Positions 1-11,134 of a stretch of 64,000 nucleotides of DNA are shown here, one piece after another; position 1 is the first letter of the stretch; every line of letters starts with the position of its first letter. Position numbers and translations under genes: made by a program. Under the pieces are notes generated by a model, which saw nothing but the letters and a program-made list of their open reading frames with translations, was not told the DNA's origin and searched no databases. Source of the DNA: Flaccisagitta enflata (lineage: Eukaryota; Chaetognatha; Sagittoidea; Aphragmophora); contig OZ231127.1 of assembly GCA_965153355.1 (NCBI GenBank), positions 90,272,001 to 90,336,000 on the forward strand. The letters run 5' to 3'.

Positions 1-115
1 TCGAAAATGGGATATAAGGATAAAAGAGAGAAGAAGATGAATAACAGAAGACATTGTTGACTTAAGTGGGATGTAAATTTCATGAAAAAAATCTTAAAAG
101 AGTATGGGTCCGCGA

Positions 116-505
116 CTGGGGTCAAACGGCGTTGTCAAACGGCGTTGTCAAACGGCGTTGTTAAACAGCGTTGTCACACGGCGTAGTCACACGGCGATGT
201 CATATGGCGTTGTCATGCGGCGTTGTCAAACGGCGTTGTCAAACGGCGTTGTCAAACGGCGTTGTCAAACGGCGTTGTCAAACGGCGTTGTCAAACGGCT
301 TTGTCAAACGGCGTTGTCAAACGGCGTTGTCAAACGGCGTTGTCAAACGGCGTTGTCAAACGGCGTTGTCAAACGGCGTTGTCAAACGGCGTTGTCAAAC
401 GGCGTTGTCAAACGGCGTTGTCAAACGGCGTTGTCAAACGGCGTTGTCAAACGGCGTTGTCAAACGGCGTTGTCAAACGGCGTTGTCAAACGGCGTTGTC
501 AAATG
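116..505. repeat. 13-bp minisatellite array
   Basis: About 30 head-to-tail copies of a 13-bp unit, GTTGTCAAACGGC, with a few substituted copies at the left edge (116-220). Long open frames here are a by-product of a stop-free 13-bp unit read in three frames and are not genes. A decayed version of the same unit reappears at 40745-40960. Confidence 0.95.
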
Positions 506-1140
506 GCGGTTTGGCCAGCTAGCATGCTATAATCGTTACAAATCAAATACATATGTTGAGTCCTTCCATTTAGAGACTACATACCAAGTTTTAACCAAAT
601 CGCACAGTAGAAAAATGCCAAAGTTATGCACGATACTCACTTTTAAGATAGTAGGGTGGTTGGGTGGTAGGATTGTTTGGCTGGTTAGCTCTCTAAAATC
701 TTTACAATTCAAATACATATGTTGAGTTCTTCCATTTAGGAACTCATATTACCAAATTTTAACCAAATCGGTAGAAAATGTCAGTTATGTGCACGTCAAG
801 CCACTATTAGGGCTGCAGTGAGGCTGGTTGGGGTGGCAGGGCTTGTTTGGCCGGTTACATGCTAGCACCCACAAACTCAACACATGTTGAGTCCTTCCAT
901 TTAGACACTACATACCAAGTTTTAACCAAATCGGTGCTGAAAATGCCAAAGTTATGCACGTTTCTCTTTTAGGCTAGTTGAGTGGCAAATATTTAGCCGG
1001 TTAGCATGTTAAAATTCCTATTTAACAGAATACAAGTTGAGGTCCTTCCATTTAGAGACTACATACCAAGTTTTAACCAAATTGCTTGAAAAATGCCAAA
1101 GTTATGCACGTTTTTCACTTTTAGGCTGGTAAGCTGGTTG
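506..1140. repeat. About 170-bp tandem repeat, four copies
   Basis: Four diverged copies of a unit containing the phrases GAGTCCTTCCATTTAGAGAC, CATACCAAGTTTTAACCAAA and AATGCCAAAGTTATGCACG, each followed by a GGCTGGTTGGGTGG-like stretch. Copies begin near 513, 680, 850 and 1000. No coding signal. Related copies lie at 41000-41270, again beside the 13-bp repeat. Confidence 0.85.
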
Positions 1141-1881
1141 GGATGAATGATAAATAAGGTAATTTTTTCATCACACAAATTTCAAAAAGTATTGATCTTT
1201 TTCTCTTCTTAAAATATCTATGTTTGAGTAGAATAAAGTAAACAAAATCAGTGACCATTCGAAAGATTTTCAAAAGATCTTTCATTCTAGACCAATCCCA
1301 GCCTCCTAGCTTTATTCGTCTGGAAATGACATTTATTTGAAGTTAAATGGAAACATTTTGGTGATGCGCCTTTTTAAACTTAAAATTGCTCTTCAGTCTT
1401 ATCTTTACTGCGTTTATACGAACTAAGCTAGATATGTGAGATTGGCGGCAAATGAAATTTCCTTTGAATGTCTTTCAAATGATCTATGATTTCAATTGAT
1501 TTCTTGCACTGCAAATGCGAAAATCAAATAAAAAGGTCCCTTATTTATATTTTTTTGAAGAATTTATAGGTCAAGACAAAGATTCTGGCATCATTATCTT
1601 TTTTTATCATAAAATCCAGAATGATGAAAACTCATGGGATTTGTGACATTTGCTTTATTTGATGACACCTCAGAGAAATAACATTGAAAAATCTTTTTTT
1701 TTCATGAGAAATATCTTTTAGAACAGCTGTTATCTTTTTTATGGTTCGCAGTGTACATTTGTGAGTGTATTGTGATTAGGAAAATTGTTCTATACTATAT
1801 ACATCTGCATTTATACATTCTTACATTCATACATTAGTTTCAGTTTGAGTATAATGGGTGATATTGCTCCACTTGTCATAG
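1141..1881 (+). other. Intron of the p62-like gene, no gene seen
   Basis: AT-rich sequence without coding signal. The last roughly 45 bases before the exon, from CAGTTTGAGTATAATGGG to CACTTGTCATAG, are a dispersed repeat with two more copies at 41325-41375 and 41655-41695. The presumed 3' splice site is AG at 1880-1881. Confidence 0.6.
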
Positions 1882-2165
1882 ATTCAAAACGCTATCTCCA
1901 TTCTCCATCTCGCTTCAGGCGTTTTCCGATGATGTTTGGCGGTCGAATGAGATGCGGAGAAAGAAGAAGTCATCCTTATTCTCACAATGTCAACGAAAAC
2001 GGGTGTCAGTCCGGAGGAGACAAGCACGGACACGATCATGGAGGACACAAGCACGGGCACAAACACGGACACGGACACCGTCATGGTCATAAGCACGGGC
2101 ATGGACATGGCCATGGACATGGCCATGGACATGGCCACGGACATGGACATCATGGATGGCAATGG
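1882..2165 (+). CDS. SQSTM1: Sequestosome-1/p62-like, His-Gly-rich internal exon
   Basis: Internal exon of a probable sequestosome-1 (p62/Ref(2)P) homologue, the selective-autophagy receptor that links ubiquitinated cargo to LC3/Atg8. Bounded by ATAG at 1878-1881 and the donor GTACGT at 2166. Two bases complete a split codon, then 94 codons follow. The peptide starts with a basic RFRRFP-type stretch and runs into a histidine-glycine tract (about residues 49-92, HGHGHG with some HKHG) ending in WQW. A basic then His/Gly-rich linker follows the ZZ finger in many invertebrate p62 proteins; this is recalled, not searched. The tract could bind divalent metal, which is inference. PB1 and ZZ exons must lie left of the window. 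The alternative AG at about 1917 cannot be excluded as the acceptor. The family call rests mainly on the third exon. Confidence 0.5.
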
Positions 2166-3613
2166 GTACGTTTTGCTTCTTTTTAGAAATCTCCCGTTTA
2201 GTTGCTTAGCGTTGTATGACGTGCAGAGGTGCCGATTCTGTGAAGCATGGTAGCAATGCTACGCGGCAAGCAAGTGGCAGATGCGGTTAACCGAGGGGTT
2301 AAACAGTGAAAAGGGTAGAGGAAGGAGTAGAAAGAACAGAAAAAAAAAGGATAGCAGAAGATAAGAAGGAATGGAAAAAAAATAGAAAGCATGAAAAAAG
2401 AAGAAAATAAAGATTTCTGTCAATGCGTTATTTGACAACATCTGTGGCAGCACTTGCGCAGGTGAATCTATCTGTCCGGTCTCGAATGTAATCCTCATTT
2501 GCATATTGCAGTTTCATTCCGACCAGTACCATGCGGATCAAAAAAAAGACGCACTTTTGAATGGTTAATTTAGCCATTAAATCTGTATAAAACTATAGAA
2601 AATGTTAGGTCATTTTGAAGCCCTTTGAAAGTACTTTCATTTGGCGCCAATCTGGTATTGCTATCTGATTCTTTTTGCTTAGAAATGGCATCATTTGAGT
2701 AAAACATTGCTGATTTCAGTTTTGCAATCCCTATGAAAAAGTGTATTACAAAATGGTGCTTGCAGAGCTCTAGCTCCTAAACCGTTTGAGATACAGACCT
2801 GGGATTGGTCTAGAATGAACAGCGTCATATATTTCTCTTTTCTTATGATCAGAGAAAAAACCTATTTCATGCAAACCAGCAAGTAAAAAAGTTCGATTTG
2901 AAAATCTTGTTACTCACAGACACAATTGCATTTAATTTGAAGGGATTAATAATGACAAAAAAACACCTTTCAATGGAATTATGGCTCTCCTCACATCTCC
3001 TCGGACGGTACAGTTTCATCGGTAGAGCAAGGAACTACTGCTGGTAGTGCAGTTGTGCTGAAGGGCCCTCTTGGCTGTTCCTCTCTTCGTCCGTAGTAAA
3101 GGCTTATGGTTGTGACTGATTGCCGGTCAGTAAGACGCTTGAATAAATTTGCTATGTACTTGGATATCAGCACTTCCGTCAAACTACATCTGTACCTTCC
3201 TTGATCACTACCCTTGTTTTAGGTAAATGGGGGTAATGATTTCTAGATGCCGCCCCTAAAGGTAAGAGGGGTGGTGTGGAACAAAGGAGGAAGGACTATG
3301 TATGGCTTGTGCTTAATTTCTTGTGCTATGCGGCAGCTAAGCAGAATCGGCACCTCGTATCCTGCTTTTGGTATGTAATAGTAATGATAAAAAATGCAGC
3401 ATAACAAATGTAGACCTTTTTTTGACGTCCAGAAATTGCATTGATATTTGATCATAACTTAAAACAATTATTTTTCCCATTCATTAAATCATGCATTGAT
3501 TTACTTTTTTAAATCACTCATTCATCAACTCATTCATTCATATATTTATTAAATCATTATCTCATTTACTCTTTAACTAATTCATTCATCTACAATGATT
3601 TTTTTTCATACAG
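2166..3613 (+). other. p62-like intron, no gene seen
   Basis: AT-rich, with no coding signal on either strand. It has a GT donor at 2166 and ends in a pyrimidine-rich TTTTTTTTCATACAG acceptor at 3613. Confidence 0.6.
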
Positions 3614-3827
3614 TTCCAAGACCAAGCTCAAAATGAGCACATGCAGATGCAGATGCAGCAGATTTTCAGCGACTTGAGCAGCTGCCTGACCGGCCCGGCG
3701 GCGCAGGCGGCCGCTTCCGCCGCTGCCTCGGCCGCCGCTTCGGCCGCTGCTCAAGCTGCTGCTGGAGCTGCGGCGGGGGCCGCTTTTGGATTTCCGGCTG
3801 ATAATCAAGGACAAAATGAAGATTCAG
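3614..3827 (+). CDS. SQSTM1: Sequestosome-1/p62-like, Ala-rich internal exon
   Basis: Second visible exon: acceptor CATACAG at 3607-3613, donor GTTGG at 3828. It enters in phase 0, matching the preceding exon's end, and leaves in phase 1. The 71 codons open with FQDQAQNEHMQMQMQQ, a Gln/Met-rich helix-like stretch, then IFSDLSSCLTG, then an Ala tract of about 35 residues interrupted by S and G, then a Gly/Asn/Asp end. GC content is much higher than in the flanking introns. The donor is weak (GTTGGT), but the codon it completes (G+AT, Asp) keeps the frame open into the next exon. Disordered linker of p62 is the likely role. Confidence 0.5.
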
Positions 3828-3987
3828 GTTGGTTGCATATTGAAAATTCCATGATGTTGTTGTTGTTGTCGTGATTATTTTGGCTTATGATTTTGTTGTT
3901 TTGGGGTTTTTTTTTCGTGTCTGCTGATTTATGGATTTATAACGTCTCGAATTTTATTCTAATCATCGTGGCCATTTTTGTTTCCAG

Positions 3988-4241
3988 ATTTCACGATGGG
4001 CGACGGAATGTCTTCTGAGGAAGAAGCAGCAGACGAGACGCCGAATGCTGACACCGCGCCGAAAGCCAACGCCGGCAATAACGGAAACGGCACCGGCAAC
4101 AACGGAAATGGGGCCGGAAATACTTCTGCTGCTGGTGCCGGGGCTACAAATTCGGCTGCTGCCGGTGCAGGAGAGAACTATCTCAAGTTTGTCGGGCAAA
4201 GTGTGGCCGCCATCTTGGACCCACTAGGAATTGACGTTGTG
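3988..4241 (+). CDS. SQSTM1: Sequestosome-1/p62-like, exon ending in the LDPLGIDV motif
   Basis: Third visible exon: acceptor TTTCCAG at 3981-3987, donor GTAAGAG at 4242, phase 1 in, phase 0 out. The peptide has an acidic SSEEEAADE patch, a low-complexity Ala/Gly/Asn linker (NGNGTGNNGNGAGN), then ENYLKFVGQSVAAILDPLG followed by IDVV. That closing motif, roughly (F/Y)L..VG..VAA.LDPLGIDV, is what I recognise from arthropod and mollusc sequestosome-1, between the ZZ region and the LIR/UBA segment. The LIR and C-terminal UBA should follow, but no matching + strand exon was found in the next 7 kb; the gene may have a long intron or be broken. The donor runs straight into a GA microsatellite. Confidence 0.55.
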
Positions 4242-4310
4242 GTAAGAGAGAGAGAGAGAGAGAGCGAGAGAGCGAGAGAGCGAGAGAGCGAGAGAGCGAG
4301 ACGGAGACAA
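4242..4310 (+). repeat. (GA)n starting at the splice donor
   Basis: Interrupted (GA)n/(GAGC)n tract beginning four bases into the intron, so the donor GTAAGAG merges with the microsatellite. Confidence 0.9.
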
Positions 4311-4663
4311 AGACAGAGACAGACACGTAGAACAACAAACAGACAAAACAAAAACAGGCAGACAGATTAACGAGCAAAGAGACGCACACACTGAGTGGCA
4401 AAAATGAAATCCGGGATATTGAACTGACATGCACGATAACATTAAAGTAGTTAGTCAAGGGGACTCGAACTTCAAGCCGTTCATCGATGATCCGTGACAG
4501 AAATCAAATTGACAAATCCGCGTTAAACGAAGGCAATTACATTTTACGTCCTTCTTAACCATCGCCCCCCCCCCCTGTTTGCGTCAATGAACAAGGCCAA
4601 GTAATGAGACTAACGACCAATATCTGAACCTTATCGTTCTGAGTTTTATGAGTGGATGATTAA

Positions 4664-4776
4664 ATGAATAAGTGAATGAAAACATCAGTGAATATCGAAT
4701 GAATGGCTGAATGTATGAATGAATCCATGAATGAATGAATGAATGAATGAATGAATGAATGAATGAATGAATGAAT
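4664..4776. repeat. (GAAT)n tetranucleotide repeat
   Basis: Pure and imperfect GAAT/AATG units. The surrounding 4311-4940 shows no gene. Confidence 0.9.
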
Positions 4777-4944
4777 CATAAAAAGTTGTATAGAATCCTC
4801 CAACCTAAACAATTAGACCAGTTACCTTTATCATTTTCATAATTTTTAATTTCATAACTTTTAAAAACAAAATTTTTTGTGGACTGTGAATAAAGTAAAT
4901 TTACTTCATTGATTATGAATAGCTAGCTACTATGATAAAGAGAA

Positions 4945-5060
4945 AAAAATGCTAAAAAAATAAGAACGGGTTAAGAACGTTTGAGCCTGAAAATTGGGTA
5001 AAAAATAAGAACGCTGAGCCTCACTTAAAAAACTGTGTTCTTATAAAAAATACGGCGTGT
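4945..5060. mobile_element. Short TIR element of the ATAAGAAC family, decayed
   Basis: Contains AATAAGAACG, TTTGAGCCTGAAA and AATAAGAACGCTGAGCC, and ends GTTCTTATAAAAAATACG. Related copies are at 10030-10138, 44183-44342 (best preserved) and 62636-62720. Confidence 0.5.
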
Positions 5061-5220
5061 ATCGCACCTCGGCAAACAGCTCGTGGACGCAGACGCGGGC
5101 ACTTGAGATCAAATATCGAAAGCGAAGCACGAGAGAGAAAATTGCGAGAAAATAAAAAAATTGGCAATTGCGAGATTGCAAAATTGAAACGACTTGAGAA
5201 AATGGAAAGAGAGGGAAATG

Positions 5221-5225
<5 letters not shown>

Positions 5226-5280
<55 letters not shown>

Positions 5281-5283
5281 CAG

Positions 5284-5338
<55 letters not shown>

Positions 5339-5490
5339 TGAGAGAGAGAGGAAGAGAGAGAAAGAGACAGAGACAGAGACAGAGACAGAGAGAGACAATA
5401 TCTCCAGAACACAGACACACAGACACACAGACAGAGTGAGAGACAGAGAGAGAGAGAGAGAGACACAGAGAGAGAGAGGCAAAGGAACGG
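5226..5490. repeat. (GA)n compound microsatellite
   Basis: Two long (GA)n runs (5226-5275 and 5288-5335) followed by mixed GA/GACA/CACAGA. Open frames of RERERE type are artefacts. Confidence 0.95.
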
Positions 5491-5545
5491 ACAGACGGAT
5501 CGTTTTGAGTACTTTGTTTTAGTATGTCTCCATCATAAAGATGAT

Positions 5546-5660
<115 letters not shown>

Positions 5661-5899
5661 TTATTTTTCTTTACTCACTTGGGCAAATCTCTCCTTGTAC
5701 GTAGACAATAAGTTTTTGTCTCCCTCCACGTATTCTCACGAAAGTAAAGCATTTTAAGAGCTTCACTTTTCCTGTCTAATTGTCCCTACGTCAAACTCGA
5801 GGTGATAAATAAAGTCGAAAAAAGAAATTAGTGATGACTGATAAGTCCTTACGCCCTGGTAAAGCCAAATAAGATTGGAGAAAGCGGAGTCATGACATC

Positions 5900-6085
5900 G
5901 TTACGGGCAGGGGCGTACAAGTGTGTAACCCCCCCCCCCATTCGCACCCCACCCCACCCACACTCACACCCAAAGACAATCCCAACTGCGGCATCATAAA
6001 TGCTTGTTGTCACACCTCGAGCTCAAGCCACGGACGGACCAACGGACCGACGGATGGACAAAGCGCGTCCGTAATACAAAAAATT
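5900..6085 (-). mobile_element. Decayed copy of the hairpin/box short element
   Basis: Has the GTTACGGGCAGGGGCG end, a C-rich middle, then GGACGGACCAACGGACCGAC near the other end. The hairpin end is eroded (GCGTCCG). See the covarying-ends finding. Confidence 0.4.
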
Positions 6086-6841
6086 AAGATTGCAAAGAAA
6101 TTCCATCACTAGACGTGGAAACGAAAAACAAGGTCAGATACATCAGTAACATCATAAATGGCAATCTTTAGTCCCATGCTAGTGGGCAGGGGCAGTGATG
6201 TGAGAGGCCAGTAGGATTTTTTGGCAGAAGTGGCGACGCCAAAAAAAACGTTCTTTATCGCCAAATCGGACTGCTCGGATTAGAGCCCCATGAGGATGGA
6301 CGGACGGAGGAGGAGATGGAGAAATTATCAACTACATTATTTGACATTATCTACTACTGTATTTGTTCAAGCCTATGTGGTCGGCCCATGTATTGACAGC
6401 TGCCCCCGCCTTGCGCAGTGTGCACTTACTGTAAAATCTCTCGCTCTCATTTCATCGTTTTAACAGAACTAGAAAGATAAAATTGCCCCCCAATCAAGAT
6501 TCTGTTCCCTTCGGTGATATGCCGCCCATTATTCAGGCGGATTATATATGAAGCCGTACTAGAATAGAAGCACACGACTGCGGTCTGCGACGTTGTGCCT
6601 CATTCATCCCCAGTTGGGAGGGCTAAAAATAACTTGAAAAAGTCGATGCGACATCTCACGACTCACGATTCACGAAGCCATAAACGCGCACTCACTTTGC
6701 ACTCATCAGATCGCATTTAGAAACGTTTCGATAAGAATCCGCAGCGCTCCGCTTCTCTACACTTGCTTCGCTCGCTTGTTCCATTCACGGGCTCGCTTGC
6801 TCCATTCACGGGCTCGCTCACTCACTTCGCTCTCTCCCTAG
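6086..6841. other. No gene seen; short CATTCACGGGCTCGC repeat
   Basis: No coding signal. At 6760-6835 CCATTCACGGGCTCGCT is repeated twice beside TTCGCTCGCTTG. A related stretch occurs at 35085-35185. Confidence 0.5.
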
Positions 6842-6998
6842 TGGGCTGAGGCGGATCAACAATGTGCGGGGCCCTAGGCTTAGCTGGGGCGCGGGGCCCC
6901 CCTCCCCCTATCTGCCCCCCCCCCCCTCTGTATCAGCCTGAGGCAGATCAACAAAGTGCGGGGCTTTAGGCTTGACTGGAAGGTGTATCCCCCATCTC

Positions 6999-7211
6999 TT
7001 TTTAGTCGCATGCTACGCGACTCTACACGCCGCTTTGTCGGTCCGTCCGTCCGTCAGTCGGTCCGTCGGTCCGTCCGTCCATCACACTTTACTTTTTTGA
7101 CGTTAATGGGGGTTTTGGCCTTATTGCTCCTGCCCAAATGTTCCACTGACCTCAACTATGGCCCTTGCCCACCTGTACGCGATTGGGGTAGCCGTGTATC
7201 CGGCCTTGTTT
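6999..7211 (+). mobile_element. Hairpin/box short element
   Basis: Left end TTTTTAGTCGCATGC with hairpin GTCGC/GCGAC, then CTTTGTCGGTCCGTCCGTCC, a unique middle with CTGCCCAAATG, and right end TAGCCGTGTATCCGGCCTTG. The box near the right end (GTACGCGAT) has lost strict complementarity. It was duplicated together with the surrounding unit. Confidence 0.75.
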
Positions 7212-8122
7212 AGATCCCCTGGAGTTTTATATATCATTTTCATATTTTCACATCTACATTGTCGTACATTATTTAATGTTTCTGTTGATTTAAAAGATTT
7301 AATTATTCTTTCACTGATTAATTATGAAGCATAAAACAAAATACAACATTTAGTTTTAATTGAACTGAAAAATAAAGATAAAAACGAAATCTTGTGGCCT
7401 TAAAAATCTAAAAAATGTTTTCAAAAATGATAATGTCATTCATGCCAGTAATATTCACGCTCAATACAGTATGATTCTTTTGAAATGCAACATAAGAAAC
7501 CTATATATCTCCGCTCCTGAGCATCGTAGCAAGATGCGGATTGCACCATTGGAAAGAGCACAAAAAACTATTTTTTCTATGACTTTTCTGATGTCATGAT
7601 GCAATATGATGTATCTCTACCACCAAGCCGGTAAAAACATTGACATCTTCAACATCTCAATTTTGGCTGTCTGATTCTACTTCTAAAAAAGATGAGAAAG
7701 ATCCGTTCATCAAATAATTGGTGATCATGAGGCTAACTGAATCACAACACAAATTTTTTCTTAGGTATGTCCAGAAAATCACACGGAAGCCCCTTGATTG
7801 CTGATTATTTGACCAACTGAACCTCCTCATTCTTTTTGGAGGGAGAATCAGACAGCCAATTTCTTGATTTCACCAGAGATGTCAGCGTTTTTGCTGGGAT
7901 GTGGTGGACATATGTCATGAAGGTGGTATGATATTGAAAAAACATAAGAAAAAAATAGTTTCTATCAATAATTTAATCACACTGAGCAGATCAACAATGT
8001 GCGGGGCCTAGGCTTAGCTGGGGGCCTTGAGGCCCCCTCCCCTATCACCCCCCTCTGCTTATCAGCCTGAGGCAGATCAACAAAGTGCGAGGCTTTAGGC
8101 CGGCTGGAAGGTGTATCTATCT

Positions 8123-8334
8123 CTTTTTAGTCGCATGCTCTGCTTCGACTCTACGCGCTTTGTCGATTGATCAGATCCGTCAGTCCGTTCGTCGGTCCGT
8201 CCGTCCATCTGCTTTACTTTTGGCGTTAATGGGGTTTGGCCTTATTGCTCCTGCCCAAATATTCCTTGACCTCAACTATAATGTACTCCATTACTATGTA
8301 CGCGATTAGGGTATAGTGTATCTGACCTTATTTA
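8123..8334 (+). mobile_element. Hairpin/box short element, duplicated and decayed
   Basis: Tandem-duplication sister of the 6999-7211 copy, with more substitutions and small deletions. Confidence 0.65.
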
Positions 8335-10029
8335 AGATCCCTGGAGTTTTATATATCATTTTCATATTTTCACATCTACATTGTCGTACATTATTTAATG
8401 TTTCTGTTGATTTAAAAGATTTAATTATTCTTTCACTGATTAATTATGAAGCATAAAACAAAATACAACATTTAGTTTTAATTGAACTGAAAAATAAAGA
8501 TAAAAACGAAATCTTGTGGCCTTAAAAATCTAAAAAATGTTTTCAAAAATGATAATGTCATTCATGCCAGTAATATTCACGCTCAATACAGTATGATTCT
8601 TTTGAAATGCAACATAAGAAACCTATATATCTCCGCTCCTGAGCATCGTAGCAAGATGCGGATTGCACCATTGGAAAGAGCACAAAAAACTATTTTTTCT
8701 ATGACTTTTCTGATGTCATGATGCAATATGATGTATCTCTACCACCAAGCCGGTAAAAACATTGACATCTTCAACATCTCAATTTTGGCTGTCTGATTCT
8801 ACTTCTAAAAAAGATGAGAAAGATCCGTTCATCAAATAATTGGTGATCATGAGGCTAACTGAATCACAACACAAATATTTTCTTAGGTATGTCCAGAAAA
8901 TCACACGGAAGCCCCTTGATTGCTGATTATTTGACCAACTGAACCTCCTCATTCTTTTTGGAGGGAGAATCAGACAGCCAATTTCTTGATTTTAGAGATG
9001 TCAACGTTTTTACTGGGATCTTGGTGGACATATGTCATGAGGCATTATGATATTAGAAAAAACATAGAAAAAATAGTTTTTCGTGCTCTATCCAATGGTG
9101 CAATCGCATCTTGCTGATGAAGGAGCTGGAGATATATGGTTTTTATGTTGCATTCCAAGAATCTATAATCATATAGTTTTATTCTTTTGAAAGTACAAGA
9201 TATTTATTTTTGATCTATTTTTTATGTTTCTGTTTTGAATAATACCTCAGCAATTATTTACTATCATTGAGCATCAAGTACACTTGGAGATCATAATTCT
9301 TTATGATCTTTTTTCTGCTTTTTTTTAATTCCTTTTTTTTTCTTTTCATTTTTTTCTTCTACTCTTGCTTTATTCTTTACTTTTTTTCTTTTCTTATGTT
9401 ACTGACTTGTTTCTTTTTTCTCTTTATTTCTTTCTACTTCTTTTTTTCTTTTTTTTTTGGGGGGGGGGCAGGCGCGGGGCCCCCCTGAGGCGCGGGGCCC
9501 TAGGCTTAAGCCTATTAAGCCTATTGGGTGATCCGCCTCAGAATCCGCATCTTGCTACGATGCTCAGGAGCGGAGATATATAGGTTTCTTATGTTGCATT
9601 CCAAAAGAATCATACTGTATATAGTTTTTATTCTTTTGAAAGTACAAGATATTTATTTTTGATCTATTTTTTATGTTTCTGTTTTGAATAATACCTCAGC
9701 AATTATTTACTATCATTGAGCATCAAGTACACTTGGAGATCATAATTCTTTATGATCTTTTTTCTGCTTTTTTTTAATTCCTTTTTTTTTCTTTTCATTT
9801 TTTTCTTCTACTCTTGCTTTATTCTTTACTTTTTTTCTTTTCTTATGTTACTGACTTGTTTCTTTTTTCTCTTTATTTCTTTCTACTTCTTTTTTTCTTT
9901 TTTTTTTGGGGGGGGGGCAGGCGCGGGGCCCCCCTGAGGCGCGGGGCCCTAGGCTTAAGCCTATTAAGCCTATTGGGTGATCCGCCTCAGGGTACAAGAT
10001 AAAAGAACATTCCTGTATGTGCTGGCCAT

Positions 10030-10138
10030 TTATAAAATAAGAACATCTTAAGAACAGTTTGAGCCTGAAATTGCCGTAAAAATAAGAACACTGAGCCTCA
10101 GAAAAAAATAGCTTGTTCTTATAAGAAAAAAAGAGTGT
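10030..10138. mobile_element. ATAAGAAC-family short element
   Basis: AATAAGAACATCTTAAGAAC, TTTGAGCCTGAAATTG and GCTTGTTCTTATAAG with a terminal AGAGTGTAG. No gene in 10139-10696. Confidence 0.5.
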
Positions 10139-10691
10139 AGTAGATAAATTAACGTTACAATTCTCCCTATTTATTTATAAAGCCACAAATGAAAAGAAAA
10201 GGAAAGGTTGTTTTGTCAATTTTTTTAAAATGAAACAATGCAGAGAAACAATGTCGCAAAATGCGATATGAAGATTATGAAACAATCGATATGAAAATGG
10301 AATACACAAAATAAAAATGTTGGAAAAAATCATCTAAAATTAAAGATCATGCGCGGTTTTTGTAATATTACCAGGAGAGTATTGTTTTTTTTTATGTCAT
10401 GCATAGAACTGCAAAAATACATGTCATCAACACTTGCAAAAGTTGCAATGCATCAGCACAAAATACGACTTCAAGCATCTAATTATTGTAACAAATGTAA
10501 ACAACAACTTTTTTTTATCACTTAAATATCCGGTATTGAGATTACTTTGTAGTAATTGTAGGTGGGCCATGTGTATTTGGTCTAGTAGTCAAAAAAGGTC
10601 AACGTGATGTCATAATAATGAGGGGAATTATTGCGTAAACAAGCGTAAGACGAGACAGAAGGCACAATTGTGTTATAAGTCATGGATTGCG

Positions 10692-10860
<169 letters not shown>

Positions 10861-10956
10861 GGGTGAGAGAGAGAGAATTCTGGAAAACGAGATTCCACCC
10901 AACTGACGAACATGAACAGTTGGATACATGTGGTTTGAGGGGATGCATCATGGTCA

Positions 10957-11134
10957 AAACAAGGCCGGATACACGGCCACCAGTTACGGACAGTTGGACA
11001 GGGGCGGATATGCGCGTTTTCCCACTTTTCGACTCGATCACCTCTACGGACCGACCAACCAACCGACCGACCGACCGACCGACCGACCGACCTTCAAAGC
11101 CTCTTATAGAGTTGCGTGTCCGCAACTAAAAACT
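10957..11134 (-). mobile_element. Hairpin/box short element
   Basis: Left AACAAGGCCGGATACACGGC, box GTTACGGAC (one change from GTTGCGGAC), (CCGA)n tract at 11050-11090, right hairpin GTTGCGTGTCCGCAAC followed by TAAAAA. Confidence 0.8.

Larger units (their letters stand above)
6842..9990. repeat. Composite of tandem duplications and foldbacks
   Basis: Three nested structures. First, about 6.93-7.98 kb and 8.06-9.08 kb are near-identical head-to-tail copies about 1.12 kb apart, e.g. CTGGAGTTTTATATATC at 7219 and 8341. Second, within each copy the left half (from the AACCTATATATCTCCGC region) is the inverted complement of the right half. In the second copy the arms run about 8595-8800 and 8960-9180. 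Third, a 449-bp unit is duplicated head to tail at about 9180-9541 and 9629-9990, each ending AAGCCTATTGGGTGATCCGC. T-rich open frames at 9303 and 9752 are not genes. GC-rich borders read GGCGCGGGGCCCCCCT. Confidence 0.85.

Noticed and set aside
116-505. Regularly spaced short repeats suggesting a CRISPR array
   Set aside because: Units are directly adjacent with no spacers, and the DNA is eukaryotic.
104-725. Long Cys/Arg-rich open frames over the 13-bp repeat
   Set aside because: A 13-bp unit without stops is read through in three frames; no start context, splice sites or homology.
1884-2162. Met/Ser/Val-rich frame antisense to the His-Gly exon
   Set aside because: Shadow of the HGHG-coding repeat; no splice or homology support.
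3590-3814. Arg/Gly/Ser frame antisense to the Ala-rich exon
   Set aside because: Mirror of GC-rich codons; the sense frame joins neighbours in phase, this one does not.
9303-9937. Duplicated Phe-rich hydrophobic frames
   Set aside because: T-rich repeat DNA within a 449-bp tandem duplication; no gene context.
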